Under the pieces are notes generated by a model. That model searched no databases. It was not told the DNA's origin and saw nothing but the letters and a program-made list of their open reading frames with translations. Shown in pieces: positions 41,601 through 51,065 of a DNA stretch of 64,000 nt. The stretch is from RYN-133 sp963785425 (lineage in GTDB: Bacteria > Actinomycetota > Actinomycetes > Mycobacteriales > Jatrophihabitantaceae): contig CAWAVG010000001.1 of NCBI GenBank assembly GCA_963785425.1, positions 682,001-746,000 on the forward strand, written 5' to 3'. Numbering within the stretch: the first letter of the stretch is position 1; each line of letters begins with the position of its first letter. Made by a program: the position numbers and the translations under genes.

Positions 41601-42217
41601 TCGTCGCCCCAGAACTCGACCCGCAGCGGGTGCTGCTCGGTCGGCGGGAACACGTCGAGGATCCCGCCGCGCACGGCGAAGTCGCCACGGCTCTCGACCA
41701 GTTCGGTGCGTGCGTAGCCGGCCAGGACGAGGTCGGTGACGATGTCGGTCAGCTCGCGGCCGCTGTCGCCGGGGCGCAGCACCACCGGCGTGAGCTCCCC
41801 CAGCCCGGGCACCTGCGGCTGCAGCACCGACCGCACCGGCGCGACGACGACCGAGATCGGGCCGGTGGACGGATCGGCCGGATCGGGATGGGACAGCCGG
41901 CGCAGCACGGCGAGCCGCTGCCCGACCGTGTCGGCGCGCGGCGAGAGCCGCTCGTGCGGCAGCGTCTCCCACCCCGGATACAGCACCACCTGGTCCGGCG
42001 GCAGCAGGCAGCCGAGCGCCGCGACGAGATCCTCGGCCTCGCGGGCCGACGAGGTGACGGCGAGCACCACTCGCCCGGTCCGCGCGAGCGCGGCGATGGC
42101 GAACGGCTGCGCACCGGCGGGGGCGGTGAGCGACAGGTGCGCGGCATCCACGCTGTCGGCAGCGGCGGCGACGGCCGGATCGGAAGCGGCAGCGGTGAGC
42201 AGGCCGGACAGTGACAC
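38690..42217 (-). CDS. mfd: Transcription-repair coupling factor Mfd
   Basis: A 1175-residue Mfd of normal length. In order: UvrB-homology region (VVLYPGWETLPHERLSPRAD), a RID polymerase-contact domain with KPGDYVVHEQHGVGKYVEMV, helicase motifs I GDVGYGKTEVAVRAAFK and II VDEEQRFG, the TRG motif region, and the C-terminal UvrA-regulating domain. It removes stalled RNA polymerase at lesions and recruits UvrA. The start chosen is GTG 42217, preceded on the minus strand by cgaaaggccct; an in-frame ATG at 42262 is possible. The frame also continues open upstream into the sulfotransferase region, which is a chance fusion. Confidence 0.95.
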   Translation of the reverse strand: MSLSGLLTAAASDPAVAAAADSVDAAHLSLTAPAGAQPFAIAALARTGRVVLAVTSSAREAEDLVAALGCLLPPDQVVLYPGWETLPHERLSPRADTVGQRLAVLRRLSHPDPADPSTGPISVVVAPVRSVLQPQVPGLGELTPVVLRPGDSGRELTDIVTDLVLAGYARTELVESRGDFAVRGGILDVFPPTEQHPLRVEFWGDEVEEVRYFRVVDQRSLEVAPQGLWAAPCRELQLTDDVQQRAAALAAEHPELVELLDPISRGEAVEGMEALAPVLVDELTLMLAELPTGAHVVLCDPERIRTRAADLVHTSAEFLEASWAAAAGGGRAPVDLAAASLRDLDEVRAEAGRLGLPWWGITELTDESGVQSEFTVAPTYRGDIEAALADLKSWTRDGWRVALVFDGHGSAQRAAERLANAEIPARLVAEPTLEPGVIDVTTGRLEGGLVAPRLKLAFLTEADLTGQRGSLTKDNRRMPSKRRNAIDPITLKPGDYVVHEQHGVGKYVEMVRRTINGGEREYLIIEYAPSKRGQPGDRLFVPTDSLDQVTKYVGGEAPSLSRLGGADWAKTKGRARKAVKEIAAELIRLYSARMATKGHAFAPDTPWQRELEDAFAYVETPDQLAAIDEVKADMEQTVPMDRVICGDVGYGKTEVAVRAAFKAVQDGKQVAVLVPTTLLAHQHIQTFSERMAQFPVVIKELSRFTPASDVDAIGRGIVDGSIDIVIGTHRLLQQTVRFKNLGLVIVDEEQRFGVEHKEYLKGLRVDVDVLTMSATPIPRTLEMSLTGIREMTTILTPPEERHPILTFVGAYDPKQIGAAIRRELLRDGQVFYIHNRVESINRAAQRLAEIVPEARIAVAHGQMGEAALEQIMLGFWEKQYDVLVATTIVESGLDIPNANTLVVDRADMFGLSQLHQLRGRVGRGRERGYAYFTYPPERPLTETAYDRLATIAQHTEMGAGMAVALKDLEIRGAGNLLGGEQSGHIAGVGFDLYVRLVGEAVADYRGETPDETAEVKVDLPVDANLPVDYLPGERLRLEAYRSLASATTDEAVDAVRAELIDRYGPIPPSVENLLAVARFKVLCRRYGVTEVSMQGNVVRFTPVELAESAQLRLKRMFDHAIYKQAVSTMSVPRPKGVRKPDGSFAAATFGGEPLRDIALLTWAGEVLAAVTGTPQ

Positions 42218-42360
42218 AGGGCCTTTCGAACAGTTCTCTTTTCGGCTGCGGGCAGCACTCATGTCCCCTGCAAAGCGCAGGGACACCTGCTCCACCCTAG
42301 ACGGGCCGGACCACTCGCACCGGCCGGCTGCGGGCCCGCCGACGCATCGGCAGACCCGGC

Positions 42361-43372
42361 TCAGACCCCGGTCGGCGTGTCCGGCGCTGTGTCCGGCGAC
42401 GTGCTCGCGTTGTCGGTCGAGCTCTGCCCGGCCCACGGGAACCGTCGGCCGGTCAGCGCGACCAGTGCCGCGTTGTGCGGAGCAAACCGCTCGCGCAGCC
42501 GACCGGCCGTCACGTCGTCGACGGGCTCGCCCGCGGCCGCGTTGCGCACGGTGTCTCCAGCGCCTCCCGCGACGAGTTGGGGATCGATGCCCACGAATTG
42601 CGCGGCCCGCGCGAGTTCGTGCGCGGGCCGTTCGTAGTACTCCTCGCTGCACAGCACGAGGATCTGGTCGGTCGGGAAGTGGTCGTACCAGCGCTGCAAA
42701 CCGACGTCGTACTCGCTCTGCGCCGCGTACGACTGTTGCTCGTGGGCGTAGCTGCGAAACGCCGGATCGGTCCGCCAACCGCTCCTCGACCGAGCCGACG
42801 CGTTCGTCCTCCGCGGCGAGCGCGTCGACGAAGCCGAGCGGCTCCATGTGATTCCTGCGCCGCTCCTTCCAATGGCTGTAGGCGCGCATCACCGGGTCGC
42901 GCAGCACGACCAGTATCCGAACGTCCGGCAGGAGCCGAGCCGCGCGTTCCGCGGCGCCAGGGTGATGCAGGTAGTACGGCGAGGCTTCTCCGACCACGAC
43001 GGGCTTGCCCACAGCGCGTTGCTGCCTGTCCCGCGCGAGGGTCGACGGCAGATGCGACCGGTACCAGCGTTCGCCGCGCGAGTAGTTCAGGTCGAAGTAG
43101 TGAATCCCTTTGGTGGCAGCCGCCTTCGGCAGATGGTCGGGGCGCGGGAAGAGCGGGCACACCTGCGGGTGCTCGAGCAGGTCGTAGTAGAAGGACGTGC
43201 TGCCGCCCCGCTTCGCACCGATGATCAAGAAGGTCGGATCGGGGCGCCACCGGGCCGTCGCGACGCCGTAACCGCGGATCGCGGTGCGGCCCGCGTCCAC
43301 GACCAGGCGCCGGCCGCGATCCTTGACCGTTCGGCCGGGCTTCGCGGCCTCGGTCGTGCCGCCCGTGATCAC
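42361..43372 (-). CDS. Sulfotransferase with one apparent frameshift
   Basis: About 337 residues if joined. It starts at GTG 43372, overlapping the upstream stop by four bases. PAPS-binding loops are clear: FLIIGAKRGGSTSFYYDLL (5'-phosphosulfate loop) and VRILVVLRDPVMRAYSHW (3'-phosphate region). Around 42768 the frame breaks: RLADRSGV should read R-L-A-D-D-P-A-F-R-S-Y, which one removed C (ccgatcc) restores, leading into LQRWYDHFPTDQILVLCSEE and the stop at 42361. It transfers sulfate from PAPS to a carbohydrate hydroxyl, probably the polysaccharide made by this locus. Co-transcribed with the acyltransferase gene. Confidence 0.8.
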
Positions 43373-45582
43373 GCCGGCGCCATGGACGTACCGATCACGT
43401 AGGGGATGATGTAGGGCCCGATCTCCTTCGCGTACGCACCGGTCAAGTGGTTGCCCTCGGTATGGGTCGGTGTCGTGCCGACGAATGCCGGGCAGTAGCC
43501 ATCGGCCCGGCAGAAGAACAGCTCGGTGTCGAGCATCGTGACGTGCTCCGCGCGGTGACGCGCTCCTCGGCGTCGGTGATGAGTGCCAGGTGTGCCGATC
43601 GATCTTGACGCAGTCCGCCGGCGTCGCGCCGGGCTTGTTCGCACAGTCGGCGAGATTGGCCGACGGCGGCGGACTGGCCATCCACACGATGCGCTTGGCG
43701 CCGGCGGCCTTGACCCGCTCGATGATCTTCTTCGCGCCGGCCGCCCACTCGTTGACCGCGGTTTGGCCCTTCGGCTTGTCGGCGAGGTTGTTCACCATCG
43801 CGTCGTAGTTACCGATGACGACGATGTCCGGTTTCATGCGCGCGATCTGGGAGACGTACCAGTTCCTGGCCGCGTTGCACTCAGCCGTGAACTTGCTGCT
43901 GTTCCCCACCAGCTCGCCGAAGTTCTTGTCGATGGCCGGGCACTGGCTGTGGGTGAGCTCGACGACGGTGTACCCGTGCGCCTGGGCAGCTCGCATCGTC
44001 GGGGTCCAGGCGATGCCGAAGGAGTCGCCGAGCACAACCAGCTTCTTCGCGGGCTTCGGTCCGCCGGTGGCCGGGAAGGTGCACTGCGCCAACGTGGCGG
44101 GACTGACATTGCCGCAGGTCTTCCACTCGGGACCGTGTGCGTCGTTCACCTGGTCGACCGACGGTCGAAGCTTGGGGAACGTGAACGCTGCCAATGCCGT
44201 CTGAGACGACCTTGGCGATGAAGGTCGGCGGCTTGACCTCGCCCGGCAGAAGATTTTGCCTTCGCGACTCCGACGGTCGACGGCCCAGGCGGTGGTGGAA
44301 CGATCTGCGCGTTCTCGGCCGGCTGGTAGGCGAGCGCCACAAGGCCGGCGGCGACCAACGTAGCGGCGGACAGTGCGATGTAGCCCTGGCGCGGAGCACC
44401 GGCGGATTCGGTGAATCTGGGCGGCCGCTCCCCGGCTGAAGAAGAGGAGCGAACCGTCGCCGAGCTGCCGCGAAGTTCATGCGCCGCAGCGGATCCTCGA
44501 TGAAGTGGAAAGAAACGACGGTGATGGCCGGGCTGGCAGCAGGATCGCTGCGGCGTCGAAGTATGCGTCTTGCCCGGCCATGACGGTCGGCAGGAAAACG
44601 ATCACCGGCCAGTGCCACAGGTAGAGCGAGTACGACACGCGCCCCACGTAGCGCATGCCGGGTTGGTCAGCGGCCAGCATGACGATCCGAGGACGGGCCC
44701 GGTCCCGGCGATGATCACCGGGCGGCACCCGTCACCGCGACCCGTGCGGCCGGAGCCGGGAAGCCTGCAGACTCGGTGACTGAACGCGCGACGAAAGCGA
44801 TGAGAGCGAGCCCACGACGAACGCCGGAACACGCAATGCGTCCATGTCAGCGGGCCGGCGGGACAACACGACGGCCAGCAAGGCCCCGACGCCGAGCTCC
44901 CAGGCGCGGGCGGTCGTCGACGAAGTAGGCCGTGGCGGAGTTCGCGCCGAGTCTGCTGCAGGCCCAGCGCGACCACAGCGCACAGGCCGACGCGTACGAC
45001 GACGAGAAGGGTCCGGTTGGCGAACCGTCGGCCCAGCCTCGCCGCCAAGAACGACAGTACGAACAGCAACAGCGGCCAGACGACGTAGAACTGCTCTTCG
45101 ACCGACAACGACCAGAAGTGCTGCACGGGGACGCGGGCCGATCGCGTGGAAGTAGTCGGTGCCCATCGCGGCGAAGTGGACATTCGCGCAAGAAGCCCGC
45201 CGCCCACAGCGCGTCGACGAACGTCTCGTGTGCACGTGTCGCGTAGAACATCGAGACGAGCGCCGACGCCGGACCGGCGAGAACCAGCATCGCTCCGGGC
45301 AGGATCCGGCGGGCCCGTCGGGCATAGAAACCTCTGATCGAGATCCGCCGGGTGCGCTCGTACTCGCGGAGCGAGCAAGCTGGTGATCAGGAAGCCGGAG
45401 ATCACGAAGAAGACGTCGACACCGGTGAAGCCGCCGACCGGCTTGCCGAACAGATGGTTCGCGAACACGAGCAGGACCGCGACCGCTCGAAGACCCTCGA
45501 CCTCAGGGCGGAAAAGCAGTCGCCGCGCAAGACTCGGTTGCCGGGCGCCCGTCGCGGCTATTCTCGACATTTCGACTGACAT
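43369..45582 (-). pseudogene. OafA-type acyltransferase with C-terminal SGNH domain, many frameshifts
   Basis: The N-terminus reads as acyltransferase family 3: FRPEVEGLRAVAVLLVFANHLF, GGFTGVDVFFVISGFLITSL, then later in other frames HFWSLSVEEQFYVVWPLLLF and GRVSYSLYLWHWPVIVFLP. The C-terminal SGNH domain follows (KKLVVLGDSFGIAWTPTMR; VVIGNYDAMVNNL; ELFFCRADGYCPAF). It would O-acylate the polysaccharide, with about 10 membrane spans. Conserved blocks jump between frames at least six times between 43570 and 45375, each by one base. The parts are in correct order, so either the copy is decayed or the sequence is inaccurate here. The stop at 43369 overlaps the sulfotransferase start. Confidence 0.75.
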
Positions 45583-45673
45583 GCCCTTTCCCGCCCCGCC
45601 AGCTGATCCGTCGTCACAGGTCGCTCGCCCTCAAAATGTAAAGACTGTACCTGCAAACAAAGAGCACGGCAGG

Positions 45674-46603
45674 TCAAGCGCGGAGCAGCTGAAGCTTCGC
45701 CCTTTCCAAGCTCACATCCCGCGCCGACACAGGGCGAGGTTCGAGTTGGCCGATCCAGAATTGCGCCGCTTCGGGATGAGCACGCACGACCGCCTCGGCT
45801 CGTCGTCGCGAACGCGGCAGGAACGCAGCCCGGCTCACTTCGAAGTACACCTCGTCAGCACCCTGCGGAGCGAAGCGCGCGTCCTCCCAGTCGATGAGCC
45901 ACAGAGCGCCTCCGGCCCTTCGCAGGTTCCACGGTGTGAGGTCACCGTGCGCACCCCGCCAGGAGAGCGGAACGTCCCGGCCGCGCGTGAGGACCGCTTC
46001 CACCAACGCCGTCGCTTCGTCGGCCAGGCCCGGCGCGAGGGTCGCCGCCGGGGCATGTGGCCTCGTCGACATGGCCTCGTAGCCCACCCAGTGCCACCCG
46101 CCGACCTGACCGTCGCCGTAGACCCGCGGCACTCGGAAACAGCGCAGCTCGCGACGCGCGGCTTCCTCGCTGAATCGACGCTCCAATGCCAGTGCCTCAG
46201 GATTCTTGTGGAACCGCACCACCATGGGACGCCTGCCGCAGACCAGGACCAACCCGGATTCCCGGTGCGGCTGAGGACGGTGGTAGACGGCCAGCGCGTC
46301 AGTGGGAGCTCCGGCGGCACCGCGCCATTGCTGCTGAAGTGCCACGAACTCGTCGGTTTCGAATGGTGTGTCCCACGCGACTCGCGGGCCGGGAACGAGC
46401 CGGGCCGCGCCGATTCGACCGGCCGCCCAGAAGCAGCGCTGCACGAAGACCGGAAGTGCTTTGGATGCCGTGTACAGGGTCATGGCCTGGGCGCTCGCGC
46501 GCGGTGGGCCTACGGGCACCGAGCACATTGCCCTGACCCGGAGGGAAACGCATCCACACCGCACGACCGTAGCGAAACCGTACGGTCGTACCGTGAGCCG
46601 CAT
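45674..46603 (-). CDS. APH/choline-kinase-like phosphotransferase
   Basis: A 309-residue protein with a kinase-like fold. The catalytic loop SWRGAHGDLTPWNLRR carries the Brenner motif H-G-D-x-x-x-x-N, and ALWLIDWEDARFAP the metal-binding D-W-E-D. An N-terminal lobe is present but the glycine loop is not obvious. Members of this superfamily phosphorylate aminoglycosides, sugars, choline or similar small alcohols; next to a polysaccharide locus a sugar or lipid-precursor substrate is more likely than drug resistance. It is 50 bases from the divergent phosphatase gene. Confidence 0.8.
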   Translation of the reverse strand: MRLTVRPYGFATVVRCGCVSLRVRAMCSVPVGPPRASAQAMTLYTASKALPVFVQRCFWAAGRIGAARLVPGPRVAWDTPFETDEFVALQQQWRGAAGAPTDALAVYHRPQPHRESGLVLVCGRRPMVVRFHKNPEALALERRFSEEAARRELRCFRVPRVYGDGQVGGWHWVGYEAMSTRPHAPAATLAPGLADEATALVEAVLTRGRDVPLSWRGAHGDLTPWNLRRAGGALWLIDWEDARFAPQGADEVYFEVSRAAFLPRSRRRAEAVVRAHPEAAQFWIGQLEPRPVSARDVSLERAKLQLLRA

Positions 46604-46653
46604 GTCGCAGCAACCGTTGCGATCAGCCCGATCAGCCCGATCAAGAGGGCGAT

Positions 46654-47262
46654 GTGCTCGGCAGCGCGGCTATGCCTCGCGAGACGTTCGAGATCCTTTG
46701 CGTCTGTACCGGCAACCTCTGTCGGTCGCCGATGGCGGAGTTCCTGCTGCGCGCCGCTGCCGTCGATCGGGAGCTCGGGTGGCGCGTTCGATCTGCAGGC
46801 ATCCTTGCCCGGGACGGCGAGCCGATGGACCCGAATTCGCAAGCGGTGCTCGCGGAGCGAGGGCACGAGACCGAGGGGTGGACGACGCGCCGCTTCGTCG
46901 CACCGATGGCGCACGCCGCCGACCTGATCCTGACGGCCGACACGGCCCACCGTGCGGCCGTGCTGAGGCAGGCTCCTGCTTCGGTACGAATCAGCTTCAC
47001 ACTGCTCGAGTTCGCGGCACTGCTCGAACTCGGCGCGGCGCTGCCGCCGCAGTCACCATCGGCGCCGGGCCCGCGACTCATCCGGCAGGCTGCGGCTGCG
47101 CGTTCGCTTCCGCAATCCCGGGACCGCGCCGCGATCGGGTTGGCTGATCCTCTGGGCCTGCCGCTCGAAGTCTTCCGCTCGACCGCCGACCAGATCCAGC
47201 ACGCCGTCGACCAGATCATGCTCCGGGTGGACGACCCGCCCCCCGGCGACGTCGACGACTGA
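46654..47262 (+). CDS. Low-molecular-weight protein tyrosine phosphatase (Wzb-like)
   Basis: A 202-residue protein (GTG 46654; ATG 46672 is an alternative start and gives MPRETFEILCVCTG). The catalytic P-loop is CVCTGNLCRSPMAEF (C-x5-R-S), and the acid loop is LADPLGLPLEVF (D-P). It dephosphorylates tyrosines on a chain-length kinase, as Wzb does on Wzc. The likely partner is the Wzz/kinase gene just downstream on the opposite strand. About 50 residues longer than E. coli Wzb, with a Pro/Ser-rich insert (about 125-150). Confidence 0.88.
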   Translation: MLGSAAMPRETFEILCVCTGNLCRSPMAEFLLRAAAVDRELGWRVRSAGILARDGEPMDPNSQAVLAERGHETEGWTTRRFVAPMAHAADLILTADTAHRAAVLRQAPASVRISFTLLEFAALLELGAALPPQSPSAPGPRLIRQAAAARSLPQSRDRAAIGLADPLGLPLEVFRSTADQIQHAVDQIMLRVDDPPPGDVDD

Positions 47263-47314
47263 GGCTGCCGGAAGCCATCGGGCGCGCCACCCGACCGAGC
47301 GGCGCGCGAACGCC

Positions 47315-48885
47315 TCACCGCCTGCGGGTCACCTTGCCACCGGATCGCGCCGACAGGGCCTCCGACGTCGCTGAGCTGCCGCCGGCGCCGTTCGTCGAGC
47401 CGTTGCGCGGCCGGCCCCTTTCGAGCCCTGTACTCCACGGGGGCGATCGGGGCGGCTTCCTGCATCCTGTCGCCGCGCGTGACATGGTCCTGCTCGGACG
47501 TCATGTCCTCCGAGCCGTCACCCGGCGTGGTCTCGAAGGCGCGGTAGTAGTGCGAGCCGATGTTCGGCGCGTCGACGCCACGCGGCGGCCGCATGGTCAG
47601 CACCGTGCCGAGCACGCGTGCGTCGACCGTGTGCAGGTCGTCGATCGCCTGGCGCACTTGATGGCGCCGGACCTGCCGTAGCGCGCGACGAGCAGGACGC
47701 CGTCGGCATGACGAGCGACCACACGAGCATCTGCGACCGGGAGCACCGGTGGGGTGTCGATGATGATGAGTTCGAACCGTTTCCGGAGGTTCTCGAGCAG
47801 CGTCCCCATCTGCCGGCTACCCAGCAGCTCCGACGGGTTCGGGGGCAACGGTCCGCTCGCGAGCACCATGAGCCCGCGGTCGCCCCATGGCTGGAGCACG
47901 TCATCGACCTTCACCTGGCCGGCCAGCACGTTGGTCAGCCCGCTGGTGTTGTCCAGACCCAGGTAGGAGCTCACCTTCGGCCGCCGCAGGTCGGCCTCGA
48001 TCACGAGCACGCGCGCTTCGGTCTCTGCCGTGACGACCGCCAGATCGGCCACCGTGCTCGACTTTCCTTCGATGTCGAGGCACGAGGTGACCACAAGCAC
48101 GCCCACGGGGTCGCCACGCCGAGAAAACTGACGTTGGTACGGAGCTGCCGGAATTCCTCGGATCGCCGATAACCGTGCTGCTCGTCGACGAACAGCGGCG
48201 TCCTGCGGGCTCGTTGTCGAACACGATCTGTCCGAGCACCGGCCGGTCGGTGAGTTCGCCGAGCGTCTCGGCCGACCGGACTGCGGTGTCGAGGAAGTCG
48301 CGAAGCACCGCCGCCAGCAGCCCGAGCAGCAGTCCTCCGGCGATACCCGCGAAGATGTCCAGCGACTTCCGCGGCGAGACCGGCGAGCTGCTCATGTGCG
48401 GGCCGTCCGCCCTGCTGACGTTCAGCGAGGTGGCCGAACCCGACCCACCCGGCGAGCCGTCCAGCTGCGCGGCGAAGATCGGGAACTGCTTGCCGATTCC
48501 TCGGGCAATGGCGAATGCCCGGGCGGCGACGGTGTCGTTCACGGTCACCACGAACAGCGAGGTGTTCAGGTTCGCCGCGCCGGACACCCGCGACGCGATC
48601 TGGCCCGGTGTCAAGCCGATGTGTTCCGACTTCGCGACCATGGCGGCGAGGCGATCACTTGAGGCGAGGTCGGCATAGGACTGGGCACGATCCTGCGCAG
48701 CCTGGTCGGCCGCCTGGGCGGAGGAGGAGTCGGAGGTCGGGGAGACGTACATCCGCACCGTGGCCTGGTACACCGGCGTGGCCCGGACAACATAGATCGC
48801 TGCCAATGCCGCCCCCAGCACAACACCGAGAACGATGAGCCACCAGCCTTTGCGTATGGCACGCATATAGGCTCGTACATCCATC
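47315..48885 (-). pseudogene. Wzz/tyrosine-kinase polysaccharide co-polymerase, with at least three apparent frameshifts
   Basis: N-terminal Wzz domain with two membrane spans (WWLIVLGVVLGAALAAIYVV near 13-32 and FAGIAGGLLLGLLAAVLRDF near 205-224), then a cytoplasmic P-loop kinase: Walker A IEGKSSTVADLAVV, A' VLVIEADLRRPKVSS, B FELIIIDTPPVLPVADA. The kinase's link region breaks frame near 48200 and 48110, and its C-terminus near 47660; a natural end S-G-G-K-V-T-R-R-R at 47315 is read in a third frame. It sets polysaccharide chain length; autophosphorylated tyrosines are usual near the C-terminus, but the tail here is Ser/Thr/Gly-rich. A tyrosine phosphatase gene lies opposite at 46654. Confidence 0.78.
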
Positions 48886-48994
48886 GAGTCATAACCCTTC
48901 GGAGATCGCTCGGGCGGTTCCCGGGCCGCCGTCCACGATCGTCCCACCCGGATCGCGGCCCGAGCCGACAGACGTCGCAGCGTAGTGTCTTGGC

Positions 48995-49959
48995 GTGGAT
49001 GAGCATATTCCGCGCAAGCGGGACGAGCACATCGAACGCTGTTCCGTCTCAGCCGTGACCGTCGCCGTGCTCACCTACCGGCGCCCCGACCACCTCAAAC
49101 GCGTCCTCCCCGCCCTGATCGACCAGGCAGCCGCGTTGACGCCCGCTGCCTCGGTCCTGGTGGTGGACAACGATCCCGACGGGGCGGCACGCGAGCTCGT
49201 TTGCGCCCTTTCCTACCCGCATCTGAGGTACGCGCACGAGCCCCGTCCCGGGATCGCCGCGGCGCGGAACCGAGCGCTCGACGAGGCCGCCGACGCTCAC
49301 GCGCTCGTGTTCATCGACGACGACGAGATGCCAGGCCCTGGTTGGCTCGAGGCGCATGTGAATGCCTGGCGGGAGTGGCGCTGCGCCGGTGTCGCCGGTC
49401 CCGTCGAGTCGCAGTTCGACCGCAGCGCGCATCCGTGGGTTGCCGCATCGGGGTCTTCGATCGCCGTGTCCACGCCACCGGCGACCGCGTCAGCGGCGCG
49501 GCGACGCACAATCTGCTGCTCGACGTCGGCTGGCTGCGCCGCCTCGACATGCGCTTCGACGAGCGCCTGGGTCTCACCGGCGGGGAGGACACGATGTTCA
49601 GCCACCAACTGATCGACCGCGGCGCGACCATTCGCTGGTGCGACGAGGCTCTGGTGCTCGACCGGTGCCGGCAGATCGACTCACGCAGCGGTGGGTGCTC
49701 CGACGCGCCTATCGAGCGGGGTCGTCGTGGAGTCACATGGAACTCGCCCTGTCCGGCTCTGGAGCGGCACGGGTGAGAACCGGGCGAGCCTGCTCGCGCG
49801 CGGCGTCGTCAACCTGTGCCGCGGATCGCCCTCAGCTGCGCCGGGAGCCTCACGAACGATGTGCGGCGCCGCGCGAGGGGCGCGGTGCAGACGGCCAGTT
49901 ATGCCGGTTTGCTCGCAGGATGCGCCGGATTGACGTTTCGCGAGTATCGCCGGCACTGA
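48995..49959 (+). pseudogene. Family 2 glycosyltransferase, with apparent frameshifts
   Basis: A GT-A glycosyltransferase. TVAVLTYRRPDHLKRVLPAL begins the fold; the start may be GTG 49055, as in the paralogue at 57869, rather than 48995. VLVVDNDPDGAAREL and LVFIDDDEMPGPGW contain the nucleotide-sugar site (D-D-D), and a second frame carries NLLLDVGWLRRLDMRFDERL and LTGGEDTMFSHQLIDRGA. A third frame continues RWVLRRAYRAGSSWSHMEL; the end REYRRH at 49959 matches the paralogue's end. Breaks lie near 49450, 49665 and 49790. It adds one sugar to the repeat unit; donor unknown. Confidence 0.75.
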
Positions 49960-50012
49960 GCTCCGGCTACGGGCCTGCCGACCGAATGAACCGACTGACG
50001 GAAATGAGCTGA

Positions 50013-51065
50013 ATGAGGATTCTCTTCGACGCGTACTGGTGGATCGAGGGGCCGTTCTCGAACCGCACCGTGCAACGCGAGTTCATCTGGGCCTGGGCGG
50101 CCGAGTTCCCGGAGGACGAACTCGTGCTGATGGTCCCGGACCAGCATCTCGACGCGAGCCGGCGTGACGCGCCGCGCGCGGCCCGCATCGTCGGAACCCG
50201 GCTCCGTCCGCACGCCGCGGCGGCCGGTCTGGCGGCCGCGCGGATAGCGCGCCGCGTCCGCGCGGACCTCACCGTGACCCACAACTTCGCGCCGGTGAGT
50301 GGCCCATCGGCAGTGTTCATCCACGACATGCTCTTCAAGACCAACCCGGAGTGGTTCACCGCGTCCGAGCGGGCGTACTTCGCGCTGATGCCGCTCCTTG
50401 CCCCTCGGGCCGGTGCCGTCATCACGTCCTCCGAAACCGAGGCGACGCGTATCCGCACGGTGCAGCCGCGACTTCCCGTTGTGCGTTCCGTCGGCCTGGC
50501 GATCCGGACGTCGCTGCGCACGGCCGAGCCGCTACGGCCGGCGCACGTACCCGATCGATTCCTGCTGACCGTCGGCCGGATGAACGTGCGGAAGAACCTG
50601 GTGACCACGATCCGCGCCGCCGTGCTCAGTGGCGCCGTCAGCCCTGAGTGCCCGCTCGTCGCGGTCGGCGGCAGCGACGGCCGCACCGAGCAGCTGCCGC
50701 CGCAAGTGCGTGCAGCAATCGAATCGCGAGCGGTCATCATGCTCGACGAGGTCACCGACGGCGAGCTGGCGTGGCTGTACAGCCATGCTCGGCTGTTCGT
50801 GTTCCTGTCCCTGGACGAAGGCTTCGGACTGACCCCGGTCGAAGCGCTGGCCTTCGGTGCACCGTGCGTGGTCAGCGACATCCCCGTGTTCCACGAAACA
50901 CTCGCGGATCGTGTGCGCTATGCGCCACCACGCGACGTCGGCGCCGCAAGCACGGCGATCGCGCAAGCGCTGGCAGACGACCGCCCCGCCGTCAGCGCAC
51001 CCGACCTGTCGTGGAGCCAGTGCGTCGCGCGGATTCGCGCGATCGTGGCGCCGCTGGCGCGCTGA
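50013..51065 (+). CDS. Family 4-type (GT-B) glycosyltransferase
   Basis: A 350-residue GT-B glycosyltransferase. The C-terminal half has RFLLTVGRMNVRKNLVTTI (the G-R-x-x-x-K-N motif) and LFVFLSLDEGFGLTPVEALA, the E-x7-E donor-site motif. It transfers a sugar from an activated donor to the growing repeat unit in the cytoplasm. Unlike neighbouring glycosyltransferase genes this one is intact. The final 74 bases overlap the 3' end of the convergent polymerase gene. Confidence 0.9.
   Translation: MRILFDAYWWIEGPFSNRTVQREFIWAWAAEFPEDELVLMVPDQHLDASRRDAPRAARIVGTRLRPHAAAAGLAAARIARRVRADLTVTHNFAPVSGPSAVFIHDMLFKTNPEWFTASERAYFALMPLLAPRAGAVITSSETEATRIRTVQPRLPVVRSVGLAIRTSLRTAEPLRPAHVPDRFLLTVGRMNVRKNLVTTIRAAVLSGAVSPECPLVAVGGSDGRTEQLPPQVRAAIESRAVIMLDEVTDGELAWLYSHARLFVFLSLDEGFGLTPVEALAFGAPCVVSDIPVFHETLADRVRYAPPRDVGAASTAIAQALADDRPAVSAPDLSWSQCVARIRAIVAPLAR

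Noticed and set aside
38690..44194. A single open frame of 1834 codons that would fuse an SGNH domain, a sulfotransferase and Mfd.
   Set aside because: The parts are three separate genes; joining text between them is frameshifted, Arg-rich non-protein sequence, and Mfd has its own ribosome site at 42217.
45674..46603. Aminoglycoside resistance gene.
   Set aside because: It has the general kinase-fold motifs only, and the polysaccharide context makes a sugar or lipid substrate more likely; no drug-specific signature is seen.
46641..47657. A minus-strand frame of 338 codons running through the phosphatase gene.
   Set aside because: Only its first third is protein-like (the kinase C-terminus, frame-shifted); the rest is antisense of a clear phosphatase.
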